NCBI GenBank assembly: GCA_902806435.1
Contig: CADCWO010000212.1
Span: forward strand, 1 to 64,000
DNA: 64,000 nt
Direction of reading: 5' to 3'
DNA from: an uncultured Synechococcales cyanobacterium
GTDB lineage: Bacteria; Cyanobacteriota; Cyanobacteriia; Thermosynechococcales; Thermosynechococcaceae
In this document: positions 28,307 to 38,228 of the stretch, piece after piece
Position numbering within the stretch: the first letter of the stretch is position 1
Layout of the letters: each line of letters begins with the position of its first letter
Translations under genes and position numbers: made by a program
The notes under the pieces: model-generated
What the model was told of the DNA's origin: nothing
Database searches by the model: none
What the model saw: only the letters and a program-made list of their open reading frames with translations

Positions 28307-30124
28307 GTGAGGTTCCCCGTGCGAGCAACTGGTGCTTTTGCCCTAATTGATAGCTTAAAGCGTCATGACGTTAACCATATTTTTGGTTATCCCGGTGGAG
28401 CAATCCTGCCAATTTATGATGCACTGTACCTGGCGGAAGTTACTGGTGGGATTAAACATATCCTGGTACGGCATGAGCAAGGGGCAGCCCACGCCGCCGA
28501 CGGTTATGCACGTGCTACTGGTAAGGTAGGAGTGTGTTTTGCCACCTCCGGTCCGGGGGCAACTAACCTTGTAACTGGTATTGCTACAGCTTACATGGAT
28601 TCAATTCCGATGGTTGTGGTTACCGGCCAAGTACCCCGCGCTGCACTTGGCAGCGATGCCTTTCAGGAAACAGATATTTTTGGCATTACGCTGCCAATTG
28701 TTAAACATTCCTATGTGGTTCGTGAACCACAAGATATGGCTCGGATTGTCGCCGAAGCATTCTTTATTGCTAGTACGGGTCGGCCTGGCCCTGTTTTAGT
28801 AGATGTGCCTAAGGATGTGGCCCTAGAAGAATTTGAATATGAGCCTGTTGCGCCGGGTTCCATCAAGCTTCAGGGTTACTGTCCAGCCAATGAAGGTAAT
28901 CCCCAGCAAGTTGCTAAAGCCCTGGAACTTCTCCAGCAAGCGGAACAGCCCTTACTGTACGTTGGAGGTGGGGCGATCACCTCTGGAGCCCATGCAGAGA
29001 TCAGTCAATTAGCAGAACGATTTCAGATTCCGGTAACAACCACCCTGATGGGTAAAGGGGCGTTTGAAGAATCCCATCCGTTGGCTCTAGGTATGCTGGG
29101 GATGCATGGTACAGCGTATGCCAACTTTGCTGTGAGTGAGTGTGATCTGTTGATCGCAGTAGGAGCGCGGTTTGATGATCGTGTAGCTGGCAAGCTAGAT
29201 GAGTTTGCTTCTCGCGCTAAGGTAATTCACATTGACATTGACCCAGCAGAGGTTGGTAAGAACCGTACGCCGGAAGTGCCGGTTGTGGGTAATGTGCGCC
29301 ATGTATTGATTGAACTGCTCCGCCAAGCCGGGGAAAAGCAACCACAACTTGAACGAACTGCTGCCTGGCGAGAACGGATCAGTCGTTGGCAGGAAGATTA
29401 TCCACTGGTGGTGCCCCGTCCAAGCGGCTGCCTTTCTCCGCAGGAAGTAATTGTGGAACTGCGGAACCAGGCTCCAGATGCCTACTACACCACAGATGTC
29501 GGCCAACACCAAATGTGGTCTGCCCAGTTCCTAAAGAATGGTCCTCGGCGCTGGATTTCCAGTGCTGGCTTAGGAACAATGGGTTTCGGGTTGCCGGCAG
29601 CCATGGGGGCAAAAGTAGCTCTACCAGAGCAACAGGTGATCTGCATCAGTGGGGATGCCAGTTTTCAAATGAATTTGCAAGAACTAGCAACACTGGCGCA
29701 ATATGGGATCAACGTCAAAACCGTTATCATCAATAACTTCTGGCAAGGAATGGTACGTCAGTGGCAGCAAGCCTTCTTTAACGAAAACTACTCGCACTCC
29801 AGCATGGCACTAGGCATGCCAGACTTTGAACAGCTAGCCAAGGCGTTCAAGATTAAAGGGATGTTGATTACGGAACGGGCCCAACTCAGTGAGGTAATCG
29901 CCGAGATGCTCGCTCACGATGGACCTGTTCTGGTAGAAGCCCAGGTGACCAAAGATGAAAACTGCTACCCCATGGTCGCTCCTGGAAAGAGCAATGCTCA
30001 GATGATTGGCTTGCCGGAGCTACTAAAACTAGAGAAAGCGATAGAGCTTGTCTATTGCAGTAGCTGTGGTACCAAAAATGCCACCAGCAATCGCTTCTGT
30101 CCAGAGTGCGGCACAAAGTTGTAG
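28307..30124 (+). CDS. ilvB: acetolactate synthase large subunit with C-terminal zinc ribbon
   Basis: TPP enzyme that makes acetolactate or acetohydroxybutyrate, the first common step of branched-chain amino-acid synthesis. The catalytic Glu lies in [19 protein letters not shown]; the TPP/Mg motif is [16 protein letters not shown]; the C-terminal closure is [21 protein letters not shown]. After the normal end (about residue 575) there is an added Cys4 zinc ribbon: Cys584, Cys587, Cys598 and Cys601, ending CPECGTKL. The start is GTG 28307; a second GTG four codons on is possible. The regulatory subunit ilvN is not adjacent. Confidence 0.93.
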   Translation: MRFPVRATGAFALIDSLKRHDVNHIFGYPGGAILPIYDALYLAEVTGGIKHILVRHEQGAAHAADGYARATGKVGVCFATSGPGATNLVTGIATAYMDSIPMVVVTGQVPRAALGSDAFQETDIFGITLPIVKHSYVVREPQDMARIVAEAFFIASTGRPGPVLVDVPKDVALEEFEYEPVAPGSIKLQGYCPANEGNPQQVAKALELLQQAEQPLLYVGGGAITSGAHAEISQLAERFQIPVTTTLMGKGAFEESHPLALGMLGMHGTAYANFAVSECDLLIAVGARFDDRVAGKLDEFASRAKVIHIDIDPAEVGKNRTPEVPVVGNVRHVLIELLRQAGEKQPQLERTAAWRERISRWQEDYPLVVPRPSGCLSPQEVIVELRNQAPDAYYTTDVGQHQMWSAQFLKNGPRRWISSAGLGTMGFGLPAAMGAKVALPEQQVICISGDASFQMNLQELATLAQYGINVKTVIINNFWQGMVRQWQQAFFNENYSHSSMALGMPDFEQLAKAFKIKGMLITERAQLSEVIAEMLAHDGPVLVEAQVTKDENCYPMVAPGKSNAQMIGLPELLKLEKAIELVYCSSCGTKNATSNRFCPECGTKL

Positions 30125-30449
30125 AAAGACTGAGGAACCACTCAAAGCCTTGGTTGGCGATCGCCACGGTCTCAACAGGAGTCATGGATGGCTTATGCGA
30201 TCGCTGGACCAGTGAAACCGGTGGTGGATAAGATTTGGTCAATGGCTGCTAGGTGGCAGCTGCGCTATGGAAAATCATAAAGCTGGATACAATCTTTCTG
30301 CTTGCACTTGGGTATGACTAAACTAGTATTAATAACTAGACTAGTAAGGAGGTAATATCCCTGCTCCTCGTAACAGGTTGAAGTCAACCCCCTGAAAAGT
30401 CGGTGACTTAACCAGATTCTATATTGATGGGATGGATTGAAAAAAAGCT
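30125..30449. other. cp12 upstream region
   Basis: A 325-bp gap. The first half shows nothing beyond two HIP1-like sites. The second half holds a candidate promoter, two ACTAGT palindromes (30322-30327 and 30340-30345), and a run of three possible hairpins ahead of cp12: AGGAG/CTCCT (30347-30368), GGTTGA/TCAACC (30376-30389) and AAGTC/GACTT (30397-30409). An 8-codon ORF at 30427-30453 (MGWIEKKL) overlaps the cp12 start as ATGA. Confidence 0.4.
30302..30329 (+). promoter_or_regulatory. candidate cp12 promoter
   Basis: TTGCAC at 30302-30307 and TAGTAT at 30324-30329 are separated by 16 bases and resemble -35 and -10 elements. Transcription from here would give a leader of about 115 nt containing the hairpins. 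The -10 overlaps the first of two ACTAGT palindromes, a position where a regulator could act. Confidence 0.3.
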
Positions 30450-30800
30450 ATGAGCAATATTCACGAACAAGTCGAACAAGAGCTTCAAAAAGCGGCAGAT
30501 AACCTTCCAGTTCCAGAGCAGCTCTCTGACCACGTTCAACAAGAAATTAAAAAAGCTGCAAGTAACATTGCGAACAGCATTGATGAATTGATCGAAAAAG
30601 AGCGAGAACAGGCTCGTGCTGCCTGTGCTACCAGCGGTGGTGACTCTACTGAGTGTGCAGTCGCATGGGATGTTGTGGAAGAGCTTCAAGCTGAGGCAGC
30701 ACACCAGAAAACCAGTACCCGGGCTAAGCCAAAGAATTCTCTCGAAAAGTATTGCGATGAAAATCCTAGTGCTGACGAGTGCCGGATTTACGACGACTAG
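30450..30800 (+). CDS. cp12: CP12 domain protein with N-terminal extension
   Basis: CP12 is a redox switch that binds GAPDH and phosphoribulokinase in the dark and inactivates the Calvin cycle. The core lies in residues 50-116, with the signature AWDVVEELQAEAAHQ, one Cys pair at 59/69 and a second at 102/111 (YCDENPSADECRIYDD). Both disulfide pairs are therefore intact. Canonical CP12 is about 75 residues; this one is 116, with a charged helical N-terminal extension of about 45 residues unlike the usual start. A terminator hairpin follows the gene. Confidence 0.9.
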   Translation: MSNIHEQVEQELQKAADNLPVPEQLSDHVQQEIKKAASNIANSIDELIEKEREQARAACATSGGDSTECAVAWDVVEELQAEAAHQKTSTRAKPKNSLEKYCDENPSADECRIYDD

Positions 30801-30848
30801 TACTATCGCTACGCTTTCAGCCTCTAGTTTATCGTTAGTATTTTGATC

Positions 30849-30894
30849 AATAAGCAACCTCAGCACTCAAAAGCTTTCTGGTTGCTTATTTTTT
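30849..30894 (+). terminator. rho-independent terminator after cp12
   Basis: AATAAGCAACC (30849-30859) pairs with GGTTGCTTATT (30880-30890), and a T-run follows directly (30889-30894). This 11-bp stem with a 20-base loop lies between the cp12 stop and the fructosamine kinase start. Confidence 0.8.
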
Positions 30895-30909
30895 GGACTA
30901 TCTATCTCT

Positions 30910-31785
30910 ATGCAGAACCCAGTATGGACTCATATTGCGCAGCAAATCACTCAAGCGACGGGTAAATTTTTTATAGCTAAGGAGCAACGCTCAGTTGGGG
31001 GCGGTTGTATTAATCAAGCCTTAGCATTGAGCGACGGCTCACAGACTTACTTTGTGAAGCTAAATGACCCCACCAAGCTTGCCATGTTTGCAGCAGAGGC
31101 GATGGGGCTACAGGAACTTAGTCAAACCGGCACTATCCGGGTTCCCAAACCGATTTGCTGGGGAGTTGATGGCTCTAGCTACATTGTCCTGGAATGGTTA
31201 GATTTAGGCCCTAGTAACAGTCAAACTTGGTCATTAATGGGTGAGCAGTTGGCAGCAATGCACCGGACCACGAGCGATAACGGATTTGGTTGGCACCGGC
31301 AAAATACAATTGGTTCAACCCCTCAGATCAATACTTGGAGTGATGATTGGGCCGACTTTTTCACAGAATATCGGATTGGTTACCAGTTAAAGCTGGCAAA
31401 ACGCCAAGGGGGGCATTTCCCGGCTGCTGACAAGTTACTTGCTACAATTCCCCAAATTTTAGCTAATCATCAACCACAACCATCCCTGGTTCACGGCGAT
31501 CTCTGGTCCGGAAACGCTGATGCTACCAAGTCAGGCGAACCTGTGATCCTTGATCCTGCCGTGTACTATGGCGATCGGGAAGTCGATTTAGCAATGACGG
31601 AACTTTTTGGGGGCTTTCCACAAGTTTTTTACCAGGCTTACGAGCAGGCTTTTCCTTTACCTCCAGGCTACAAGCACCGCAAAACCCTCTACAACCTCTA
31701 TCACATCCTCAATCACTTCAACTTATTTGGAGGCAGTTATCTTACTCAGGCCAACCAGATGATTGAGCAACTTTTATTTAACTGA
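30910..31785 (+). CDS. fructosamine kinase family protein
   Basis: A 291-residue kinase of the fructosamine-3-kinase/ketosamine-3-kinase family, which phosphorylates sugar-amine adducts so that glycated proteins or amines break down. Motifs include the early SVGGGCINQA, the catalytic LVHGDLWSGNA and the metal-binding ILDPAVYYGDREVDLAMTELFGGFP. Full family length. The start is 16 bp after the cp12 terminator, so it probably has its own promoter or relies on read-through. Glycation repair near a Calvin-cycle regulator is plausible but the link is inference. Confidence 0.92.
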   Translation: MQNPVWTHIAQQITQATGKFFIAKEQRSVGGGCINQALALSDGSQTYFVKLNDPTKLAMFAAEAMGLQELSQTGTIRVPKPICWGVDGSSYIVLEWLDLGPSNSQTWSLMGEQLAAMHRTTSDNGFGWHRQNTIGSTPQINTWSDDWADFFTEYRIGYQLKLAKRQGGHFPAADKLLATIPQILANHQPQPSLVHGDLWSGNADATKSGEPVILDPAVYYGDREVDLAMTELFGGFPQVFYQAYEQAFPLPPGYKHRKTLYNLYHILNHFNLFGGSYLTQANQMIEQLLFN

Positions 31786-32415
31786 ATCTACTAGCTCAAT
31801 ATCCATTTAAGCCAAGGGTCAAAGCAGCAAGAACTACCGGGCCAGCACTGTGAATAAGTCTCTATGAACTTGCTACTAATTGAACTTGTAACCTTCACCT
31901 ACCCTTTGCCTTACTGCTTTCCAAACGTACTTGTCGATTAGTGCTGGTGATGGACAGGAATGATCCAGTAACTCTTCAACGGCAGTTTCATTAGCCTGGA
32001 AGATTTGCAGAACTACCAGCGCACTAATCCAGAAAAAGGTTGGCTACCGTTAAAAATTTGGCAACAGAAGGCTCTCAGCATCCACCACCCTATTACGTCT
32101 GGGTCAGATTTTGGGTTAATTTGAGCTGCCCACTTAACTCAAAAGTGCAACTGAAAGGGGTACGTGAATCAAATGTACCTGAAATATCTCCGGGCTTCAG
32201 TAATGTATCTATTACTCAATCCTTCTCAACGGTTACGAGACAACCTTGAGAAACAAAACGATGCAATAGAACCTGCTGACAAGCGAGGTAAACGCTGCGG
32301 CTAAAAAAACAGTAAGAAATATCTAGATAAATTGGATGAGACGTCCTAAAAAGTTTCATTAATAAGCTAAACGGATCTTGATACCATCAAACGGGACCCT
32401 TAAAAGTATCTTTAT
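31786..32415. other. 630-bp region without a clear gene
   Basis: No recognised gene. A 43-codon ORF at 32173-32304 (MYLKYLRASVMYLLLNPSQR, ending in a basic Lys/Arg stretch) has AAAGGGG about 13 bases upstream and might be a small protein. Between 31978 and 32110 one frame reads NGSFISLEDLQNYQRTN and on to GWLPLKIWQQ, protein-like but without a start, so possibly a gene remnant. Neither is firm. Confidence 0.25.
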
Positions 32416-33117
32416 GTGCTGAACGTCAAAACGGCAGTTGTCTTACTTACGATGATCTGTATTATTGCTACTGGGCTGGCAGTCTATCTGCTGGGAGGTA
32501 TTGATCCAGCTGAGCTGCAAACCCGGATTAGAGCTGCCGGAAGCTGGGCACCGCTTATTTATGTGGCACTATACATTGTGGGAACGGTGTTGGTGCTTCC
32601 CTCGACCGCCCTTAACCTGACAGGTGGGGTAGTATTTGGCCCTTGGCTAGGAACAGTCTGGACCAGCATTGGAGCGATAATTGCCGCGATCGCCACTTTT
32701 GCCTTTGCCCGGACAGTCGGGCGTGAAGCGATTGCTAAACGACTGGCCGGGCGCTGGCAAGCGATGGATGCCGAGGTGCGCCGGGGCGGAGTATTCTATA
32801 TGTTCGCAATTCGACTGGTGCCGATAATGCCCTACGGCTTAGTCAATTTTGCAGCTGGGCTCACCTCGATTAGCTTTAAAGATTATGTTGTGGGCACAAC
32901 CCTGGGAACTGTGCCTAGTGTTTTACCGTTTGTGTTGCTTGGCAATTCTGGCTTAAAGGCCCTGCGAACTGGAGATGTCGTACCACTGGTAGGTGCCTTG
33001 GCACTCACGGGTCTTCTGGTGGCTGGGTCAACCTGGTACCGTCGCCGTCGCACGTTTCCGCCCCAGGCGGCAAAAATCCTTAGATCCTCAGATGTCACAG
33101 ACTCCCAGGATAGCTAA
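32416..33117 (+). CDS. TVP38/TMEM64 (DedA-like) membrane protein
   Basis: A 233-residue integral membrane protein of the SNARE-associated/VTT family. The core signature runs from STALNLTGGVVFGPWLGTVW to FAIRLVPIMPYGLVNFAAGLTSISFKDYVVGTTLGTVP. Relatives are linked to lipid scrambling or undecaprenyl-phosphate/phospholipid flipping. The start is GTG. The downstream glycosyltransferase begins 3 bp after the stop, so the two are very likely co-transcribed, which suits a membrane-lipid or lipid-linked-sugar role. Confidence 0.87.
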   Translation: MLNVKTAVVLLTMICIIATGLAVYLLGGIDPAELQTRIRAAGSWAPLIYVALYIVGTVLVLPSTALNLTGGVVFGPWLGTVWTSIGAIIAAIATFAFARTVGREAIAKRLAGRWQAMDAEVRRGGVFYMFAIRLVPIMPYGLVNFAAGLTSISFKDYVVGTTLGTVPSVLPFVLLGNSGLKALRTGDVVPLVGALALTGLLVAGSTWYRRRRTFPPQAAKILRSSDVTDSQDS

Positions 33118-33120
33118 ACT

Positions 33121-34092
33121 ATGCTGCCCAAATATTCTTTGATCATTCCGATTTACAACGAGTCAGAAACGATTCCAGAACTGTACCGCCGGGTGGCGGC
33201 GGTGATGAACCGGCTAGACGGTGCTGCGGAATTGGTTTTAGTGGACGATGGCAGCCGCGATCGCTCCTTGGACCTAATCCGAAAGCTACACCAGCAGGAC
33301 GAGCGGATTTGCTATTTAAGTTTCGCCCGCAACTTCGGCCACCAGACGGCAGTAACCGCAGGTCTAAACTTTGTGCGGGGCAAAGTTGTGGTGATCCTGG
33401 ACGCAGATTTACAAGACCCACCGGAACTGATTCCCGACATGATCCAGCAGTGGCGACAGGGCTACCAGGTAGTTTACGCCCAGCGCACCCAGCGCCGCCG
33501 GGAAAGCTGGTTCAAGCGCTTCATGGCCTATAGCTTTTACCGCATCCTTAGAGGCTTGGCGGATGTGAACATTCCTACCGATACTGGAGATTTTTGCTTG
33601 ATGGACCGGCAAGTTGTAGATGTGCTGAATGCGATGCCGGAGCGCAATCGCTACATCCGGGGCCTGCGGGCTTGGGTTGGTTTTAAGCAAACCGCCGTCA
33701 AGTTTGAACGCGACCCCCGGTTTGCGGGTGAGGTAAAGTATACCTTCCGCAAGTCCTTGCGCTTAGCGATCAACAGCATTATTTCCTTTTCCCGCGTACC
33801 CTTGCAGTTGGCAACGTATCTCGGACTGTTTGCTGCCGGGTTAGCCCTGCTAATGGTACTGCTCGTATTGTACTGGCGCTTATCTGGGCCAGGATCTCCC
33901 TTGATTGGCTTCACCGCGATCGCGGTAGCCGTTTTATTTCTAGGGGCTGTACAACTAGTCTGTATTGGAATTCTTGGCGAATATATCGGACGAATTTATG
34001 AGGAAGTCAAAGGTCGGCCGCTATATATCCTAAGAGAAGCTGCCGGTTTCACGCAGCCTACAGACTGTTTCCCTACTCACCAAAAAAGTTAA
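33121..34092 (+). CDS. glycosyltransferase family 2 (dolichyl/polyprenyl-phosphate sugar synthase type)
   Basis: A 323-residue GT-A glycosyltransferase: [19 protein letters not shown] at the N-terminus, LVDDGSRD, and the DxD-like [15 protein letters not shown]. Two C-terminal membrane helices (about residues 225-250 and 262-290) are typical of DPM1/GtrB-type enzymes that load a sugar onto polyprenyl phosphate. It lies 3 bp after the TVP38 gene. Its stop overlaps that of the convergent ATPase gene by 4 bases. Confidence 0.9.
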   Translation: MLPKYSLIIPIYNESETIPELYRRVAAVMNRLDGAAELVLVDDGSRDRSLDLIRKLHQQDERICYLSFARNFGHQTAVTAGLNFVRGKVVVILDADLQDPPELIPDMIQQWRQGYQVVYAQRTQRRRESWFKRFMAYSFYRILRGLADVNIPTDTGDFCLMDRQVVDVLNAMPERNRYIRGLRAWVGFKQTAVKFERDPRFAGEVKYTFRKSLRLAINSIISFSRVPLQLATYLGLFAAGLALLMVLLVLYWRLSGPGSPLIGFTAIAVAVLFLGAVQLVCIGILGEYIGRIYEEVKGRPLYILREAAGFTQPTDCFPTHQKS

Positions 34093-35852
34093 AAACCTAA
34101 ATCCGCTTTAGCGGCTTCCGCTGCTTTGAATACGGCTGCAGTAGACATTTCTTCCCAGGGAATATCGCCGATTTCGGCATAGAAGGTTTCGTCATAGGGA
34201 CGAGTCCGCACGACAACGGGCATCGGTACCGCATGCCCCAAGATCAAGGCTTGTTGCTTCGAGTCAAGCTTGGCAAGAACAGAACGTAGGTTCTGAGCAC
34301 CAGACATGCCGGTAAAAATTGCTTCGATGTCTTTTTCGTCATTGAGTAAAGCTGTGATCCGAGTGCCAATCTGGGACATCACTTCATTGTCGATACCAGA
34401 GGGACGCTGATCCACCACTAGTAAGGTGACAAAGTACTTCCGCATTTCACGGGCGATCGTGCCAAAAATGGTTTGGCGTACCGTGTGGGGGTCTAAGAAG
34501 CGATGGGCTTCTTCAATCGTGATTACAAGCTGGCGTGGGCGATCTCCAGGGTTTTTGGTCTGCAAAAAATGCTCAGACTTGCGCACATAGGAAGCATGGA
34601 TGCGGCGGGCAATGATGTTAGTTGCCAGCATGTAGGACAGCATATTGGACTGGGAGCCAAATTCAATCACTACATGCTTGCCAGCTTCTAAGGCATCCAA
34701 GATGCGACCAATGTAGTTGTGAGGGCTAGCATTTTGGATGTACTTCAAGTCATCTAGACGCGTTAATTTACGCTGTAGCGCCATAATCGACGCTTTACTG
34801 CCCATCTTTGTCTCACAAAACTCCTGGATTTCCCCATTGCTCATCGTCAACAAGCGGGTGATCCAGGACTTGCCAAATTCATTGCGGAGGATAATCGCAT
34901 TCTCTAAACTGGCTTCGGAGAGATTCAGCTCCTCCCGCACTAGCATCAAGTCCTCTACTTCAATCTGGTCATAGCTAATGTAAAGTTCCTGGGCATCTCG
35001 GACACCTCGCCTGCGCGTTGATTCTGGGTCCAACGTATAGATTTGCACCTGAGCTGGAAATAACTGACGCAAGCCTTTGACCGTACTGAAGTGCTTTCCT
35101 TCACTGGCTGCTTCCCACCCGTACTCCGAGTGCATATCAAAGATCAGGTTCACCGCAGCTTGTTTGCGAATAATGCCTGAGAGTAAAAGCCGCGTCAGGA
35201 AGGATTTACCGGTTCCTGACTTGCCAAATACCCCATTACTGCGTTCTACCAGGCGATCTAGGTCCAGGCAGATCGGCACCTCCATATCAATCGGCTGACC
35301 AATCGAAAAGTTGCGGCGCTGGGGGTCATCCTCCCAACCGAAAATCGCCCGAAAATCGCGCTCACTGGCATCAAAGACACGACTGAAATGACTAGGAATC
35401 GTTTTAACCGGTAGCAGTTCGATGGTGCTACTAGTTTGGGGCTGAAACCCGACAGATCCTAAACGAGGAGCTGTGCCGTTGGTGATTGGGTTGGTATCCG
35501 CTTCCGGGGTAAACATCAACATCGGCGTCAGGTTGATCGTGCCGTAGGTACCTGTTCCTGCCAGGACTTCCGTCAAAAAGGTATTGGCGGGATCGGGAGG
35601 ATTTGCCAGAATTCTAGGGCTAGCCGTTCCTAGGCTGACATCAGTAAGCATGCAGAAAAAGTGCGATCGCACTCCCTTGACGACCAAAAACTTACCTACC
35701 CGCATTTCTTCGACCGAGATGTCTGCCTGTAATCGAACTTCTAATCCCTGGCTCAAGGAGCCTTGAATTACTGAACCTAAAGGCCGCTCTACACTCATAG
35801 GAGAAATTGATTCCTTCGACCCATCATAGGTGCAATCTAGCTCAATCACCAT
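34089..35852 (-). CDS. HerA-like / DUF87 ATP-binding protein
   Basis: A 587-residue ATPase of the HerA/FtsK-like DUF87 group. An N-terminal HAS-barrel-like beta domain (residues 1-190) precedes Walker [15 protein letters not shown], Walker [14 protein letters not shown], and a C-terminal Arg-rich segment with [19 protein letters not shown]. HerA pumps DNA with NurA in archaea and in some bacterial systems, but no NurA or defence partner is next to it here. It is common as a single gene in cyanobacteria; function is unknown. Confidence 0.87.
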   Translation of the reverse strand: MVIELDCTYDGSKESISPMSVERPLGSVIQGSLSQGLEVRLQADISVEEMRVGKFLVVKGVRSHFFCMLTDVSLGTASPRILANPPDPANTFLTEVLAGTGTYGTINLTPMLMFTPEADTNPITNGTAPRLGSVGFQPQTSSTIELLPVKTIPSHFSRVFDASERDFRAIFGWEDDPQRRNFSIGQPIDMEVPICLDLDRLVERSNGVFGKSGTGKSFLTRLLLSGIIRKQAAVNLIFDMHSEYGWEAASEGKHFSTVKGLRQLFPAQVQIYTLDPESTRRRGVRDAQELYISYDQIEVEDLMLVREELNLSEASLENAIILRNEFGKSWITRLLTMSNGEIQEFCETKMGSKASIMALQRKLTRLDDLKYIQNASPHNYIGRILDALEAGKHVVIEFGSQSNMLSYMLATNIIARRIHASYVRKSEHFLQTKNPGDRPRQLVITIEEAHRFLDPHTVRQTIFGTIAREMRKYFVTLLVVDQRPSGIDNEVMSQIGTRITALLNDEKDIEAIFTGMSGAQNLRSVLAKLDSKQQALILGHAVPMPVVVRTRPYDETFYAEIGDIPWEEMSTAAVFKAAEAAKADLGF

Positions 35853-36054
35853 TGTGGGGGAGTGCGATTGATTAGATTGCAGCTCAAGGGGCTCGAAATC
35901 AACTTTGCAACTAACACAAATCCATTACTACATCGCCCTACAACTAGATTACCGGCACTATGCAGTCTAACCGCCTAGTTCACCAACGGTAGGCAAGGGG
36001 AATAAATCGCGATCGCTTGTTTGAGCAATCACCTAAAACTTTGGCTTTCCTAGC

Positions 36055-37299
36055 CTATACTTTTTCTTTCGGTGGTGACGCAATGCCACTCTTGATCAGG
36101 AGCCCCTCAATTTCTCTGATCAATTCAAGGTCTTCATCAGGTAAGAAATTTTCAGTTGCGAACGAGCTCGCACCGCTAGATAGTTGCTTCTCAAGGAAAG
36201 CAAACGCCTGCCGGAACTGCCGTGGGCCTGCTTTGATCGGTGCATCAAAATGGCAGGGAATAATCCGCTGGAAATTCCAGGTTGCTACCTCGTCCGCCCA
36301 GTCCAAGGTTTGACTGGGTGCCTGGTTAAGAATTAGCGTTTGCAGAATCGGGGCAACAAACAGACGTCCCCCTCCCCGTAGGGCATCAAACGAGTGCTTC
36401 CAGTTGTCTTTCCATCGGAACGGAAATAAGCCGAAATATGCTTTCTTTGAGCGATCCGGTGCTTGCAGGGTATCGCGGAATGCCTTTCCCAGCTTAATTG
36501 TTTCTACTGCGCTGGGCCGGAAGTAGACGGCAAATAAAGAGATGCGCTGCCATCCCTTACGGCGGTTTTGTTTACTGTCCTCTACACTATTGAATGCGTC
36601 GTCCTTGGCATGGAACAGCAAGGGATATGGATCGAGTTGGACAATCGTGGGTGGATCTTCCGGCACAGACAGCACAGAATCAGTGACAAGCAGCGTCCGC
36701 GATCGCCGGTGGTACAAGGCAACTTCCCCAAACGCTCCTCGTCCGAGGTCGATGTTCAGCACTGCATAGTCAAACTCATCGCCAAAAGGAGTTTCAGTGG
36801 GGTTTGGTGGAAGGACATGTGTGCGTTTAGCGGGAAAACCAAGCCAGCTCAAAGGCAGGTTTATCGGGAAGCTCCACTGGTTCGGAGCTACAAACACCTG
36901 CGACTCGGGAAAGCACCTGGCGAAGGGACCAACGAACACCTTATGCTCTAGACCAGAGGCAGTTGGCAGGATAATGTACTTGACGTCACCGTGTACTGTC
37001 ACCAGCTCCTTAAGAAGCCGGATACACTCTGGGGTAGGTGCGATCGGTGCATAGACAAGCAGACCCCCTGCTTCGAGCTTCACGACGCTCATGCGGATGG
37101 GTACAACGGTATAGAAGATGCCCTGAATCTGGTCGAAGATCCAGATTGTGTCCTTCACCACTTCTGTGCGCAGAGTCCGCCGTCTGCCAAAAGGATAGAG
37201 GGGCACAGCGGGCCAAAAACGCCACGACCAGTCCCTGGAATGAGGCTGTTGCTCTTGCTCCTGTAGGTTTATCGTGGCTTTATCCACGACCTCTCCCAA
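36055..37299 (-). CDS. DUF4336 domain-containing protein
   Basis: A 414-residue protein matching the cyanobacterial and plant DUF4336 family, which resembles a metallo-beta-lactamase fold: PIRMSVVKLEAGGLLVYAPIAPT, YIILPTASGLEHKVFVGPFA, LVTDSVLSVP, and FQRIIPCHFDAPIKAGPRQF near the C-terminus. The His of ASGLEHK and of PCHFDAP are candidate metal ligands. No signal peptide. The first codon here is TTG behind GGGAGAGG-rich sequence; a GTG four codons on is an alternative. It stands alone between the ATPase and the lipase remnant. Activity is unknown. Confidence 0.82.
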   Translation of the reverse strand: MGEVVDKATINLQEQEQQPHSRDWSWRFWPAVPLYPFGRRRTLRTEVVKDTIWIFDQIQGIFYTVVPIRMSVVKLEAGGLLVYAPIAPTPECIRLLKELVTVHGDVKYIILPTASGLEHKVFVGPFARCFPESQVFVAPNQWSFPINLPLSWLGFPAKRTHVLPPNPTETPFGDEFDYAVLNIDLGRGAFGEVALYHRRSRTLLVTDSVLSVPEDPPTIVQLDPYPLLFHAKDDAFNSVEDSKQNRRKGWQRISLFAVYFRPSAVETIKLGKAFRDTLQAPDRSKKAYFGLFPFRWKDNWKHSFDALRGGGRLFVAPILQTLILNQAPSQTLDWADEVATWNFQRIIPCHFDAPIKAGPRQFRQAFAFLEKQLSSGASSFATENFLPDEDLELIREIEGLLIKSGIASPPKEKV

Positions 37300-37469
37300 A
37301 TCCTAAAGCTCTACTTATTATTATCTAATTTCCGCAGACTGGTGTGAGCAAATTGACGATGGATATTCGCCTCAACCCATCCTTCAAGAAAACAGCGATC
37401 GCACTAGGACGTAGCGTAGAAAATCAATGAAGTTTTGATGCTGAATAACTTCACTTCAACTGCCTCGGT

Positions 37470-38228
37470 TTAGCGTTGCGTTAACTCTTTCAACGCAGTG
37501 ATATAGTTTGCAATCTTGTGATCCTGAAAGCGCCGGGAGAGAAAGTTCAGGCTAAAGCGAGGACCAAGTCTGTACGCTGTATCCACATGCTGGTGTCCCT
37601 GCCAAGGTCTGGGCAGGGCAGGCACAATATCCATTCCGTAAACAAACCGATAGGTACTGGGCACACGGCGGTTAAAAGAGTCCCGAAAACCAGCATTTCC
37701 TACCCTCGGGGCACCAAAAGTATAAATGGAGATCGCAACATTCGGGAAATTGTATTGAACATCAACGGCACACAGCGTTGCCAATGCGCCACCCAAACTG
37801 TGGCCGGTTATGGTAACACTTGAGGCAGCATGATTCTTCAGATAGTCGTGAATTTTCTCTCGCACAGATAGATAGGCTGTGGCAAATCCCTGGTGCATTT
37901 GAGCGCCAGATCGACTTTCACCGGTATAGGGATAAATTTGTTCCCGAGTCTGAACAACTCGTTCTTGGATCACTTTCTGCTGAAACTCAACAACTTGTCT
38001 AAAGTTGAAGTTGGTGTTCCAGTCCATCCGGTTTTCACTGCCACGGAAAACGATATAGATGGAATCCCCTTCCGCGTCTGACAGAATGGCGCATTGAGTG
38101 TCGGTACTCGCTTGATCAATTAAGTCTGGAGTAATGTCGGGAAACTGGCTAAAGTGCTGAAGCTAGGAGAAATCCTGATAAATCTCCTGCGCCAGAAGGG
38201 CAAGATTGACCGCCTTGGTAACGTCCAT
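37470..38228 (-). pseudogene. class 3 lipase family gene interrupted by an in-frame TAG
   Basis: From ATG 38228 the frame reads MDVTKAVNLALLAQEIYQDFS, then TAG (38165-38163), then LQHFSQFPDITPDLI through IYIVFRGSENRMDWNTNF and the nucleophile elbow ITGHSLGGALATLCAV. Catalytic Ser, the Asp of YGMDIVPALPRP and a C-terminal His (DHKIANY) are all intact. The upstream 21 codons match the usual lipase-3 start, so a single nonsense codon separates them. ATG 38027 could start a 185-residue product, but it would lack the strand with the FRGS oxyanion segment. Sequencing error is the alternative. Confidence 0.75.

Noticed and set aside
32040-32249. 69-codon frame in the 31786-32415 gap
   Set aside because: It starts at TTG without a ribosome site and its composition is not convincing.
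34089-35852. HerA-like ATPase as part of a defence system
   Set aside because: No NurA, Sir2, nuclease or other partner is adjacent; neighbours are a glycosyltransferase and a DUF4336 gene.
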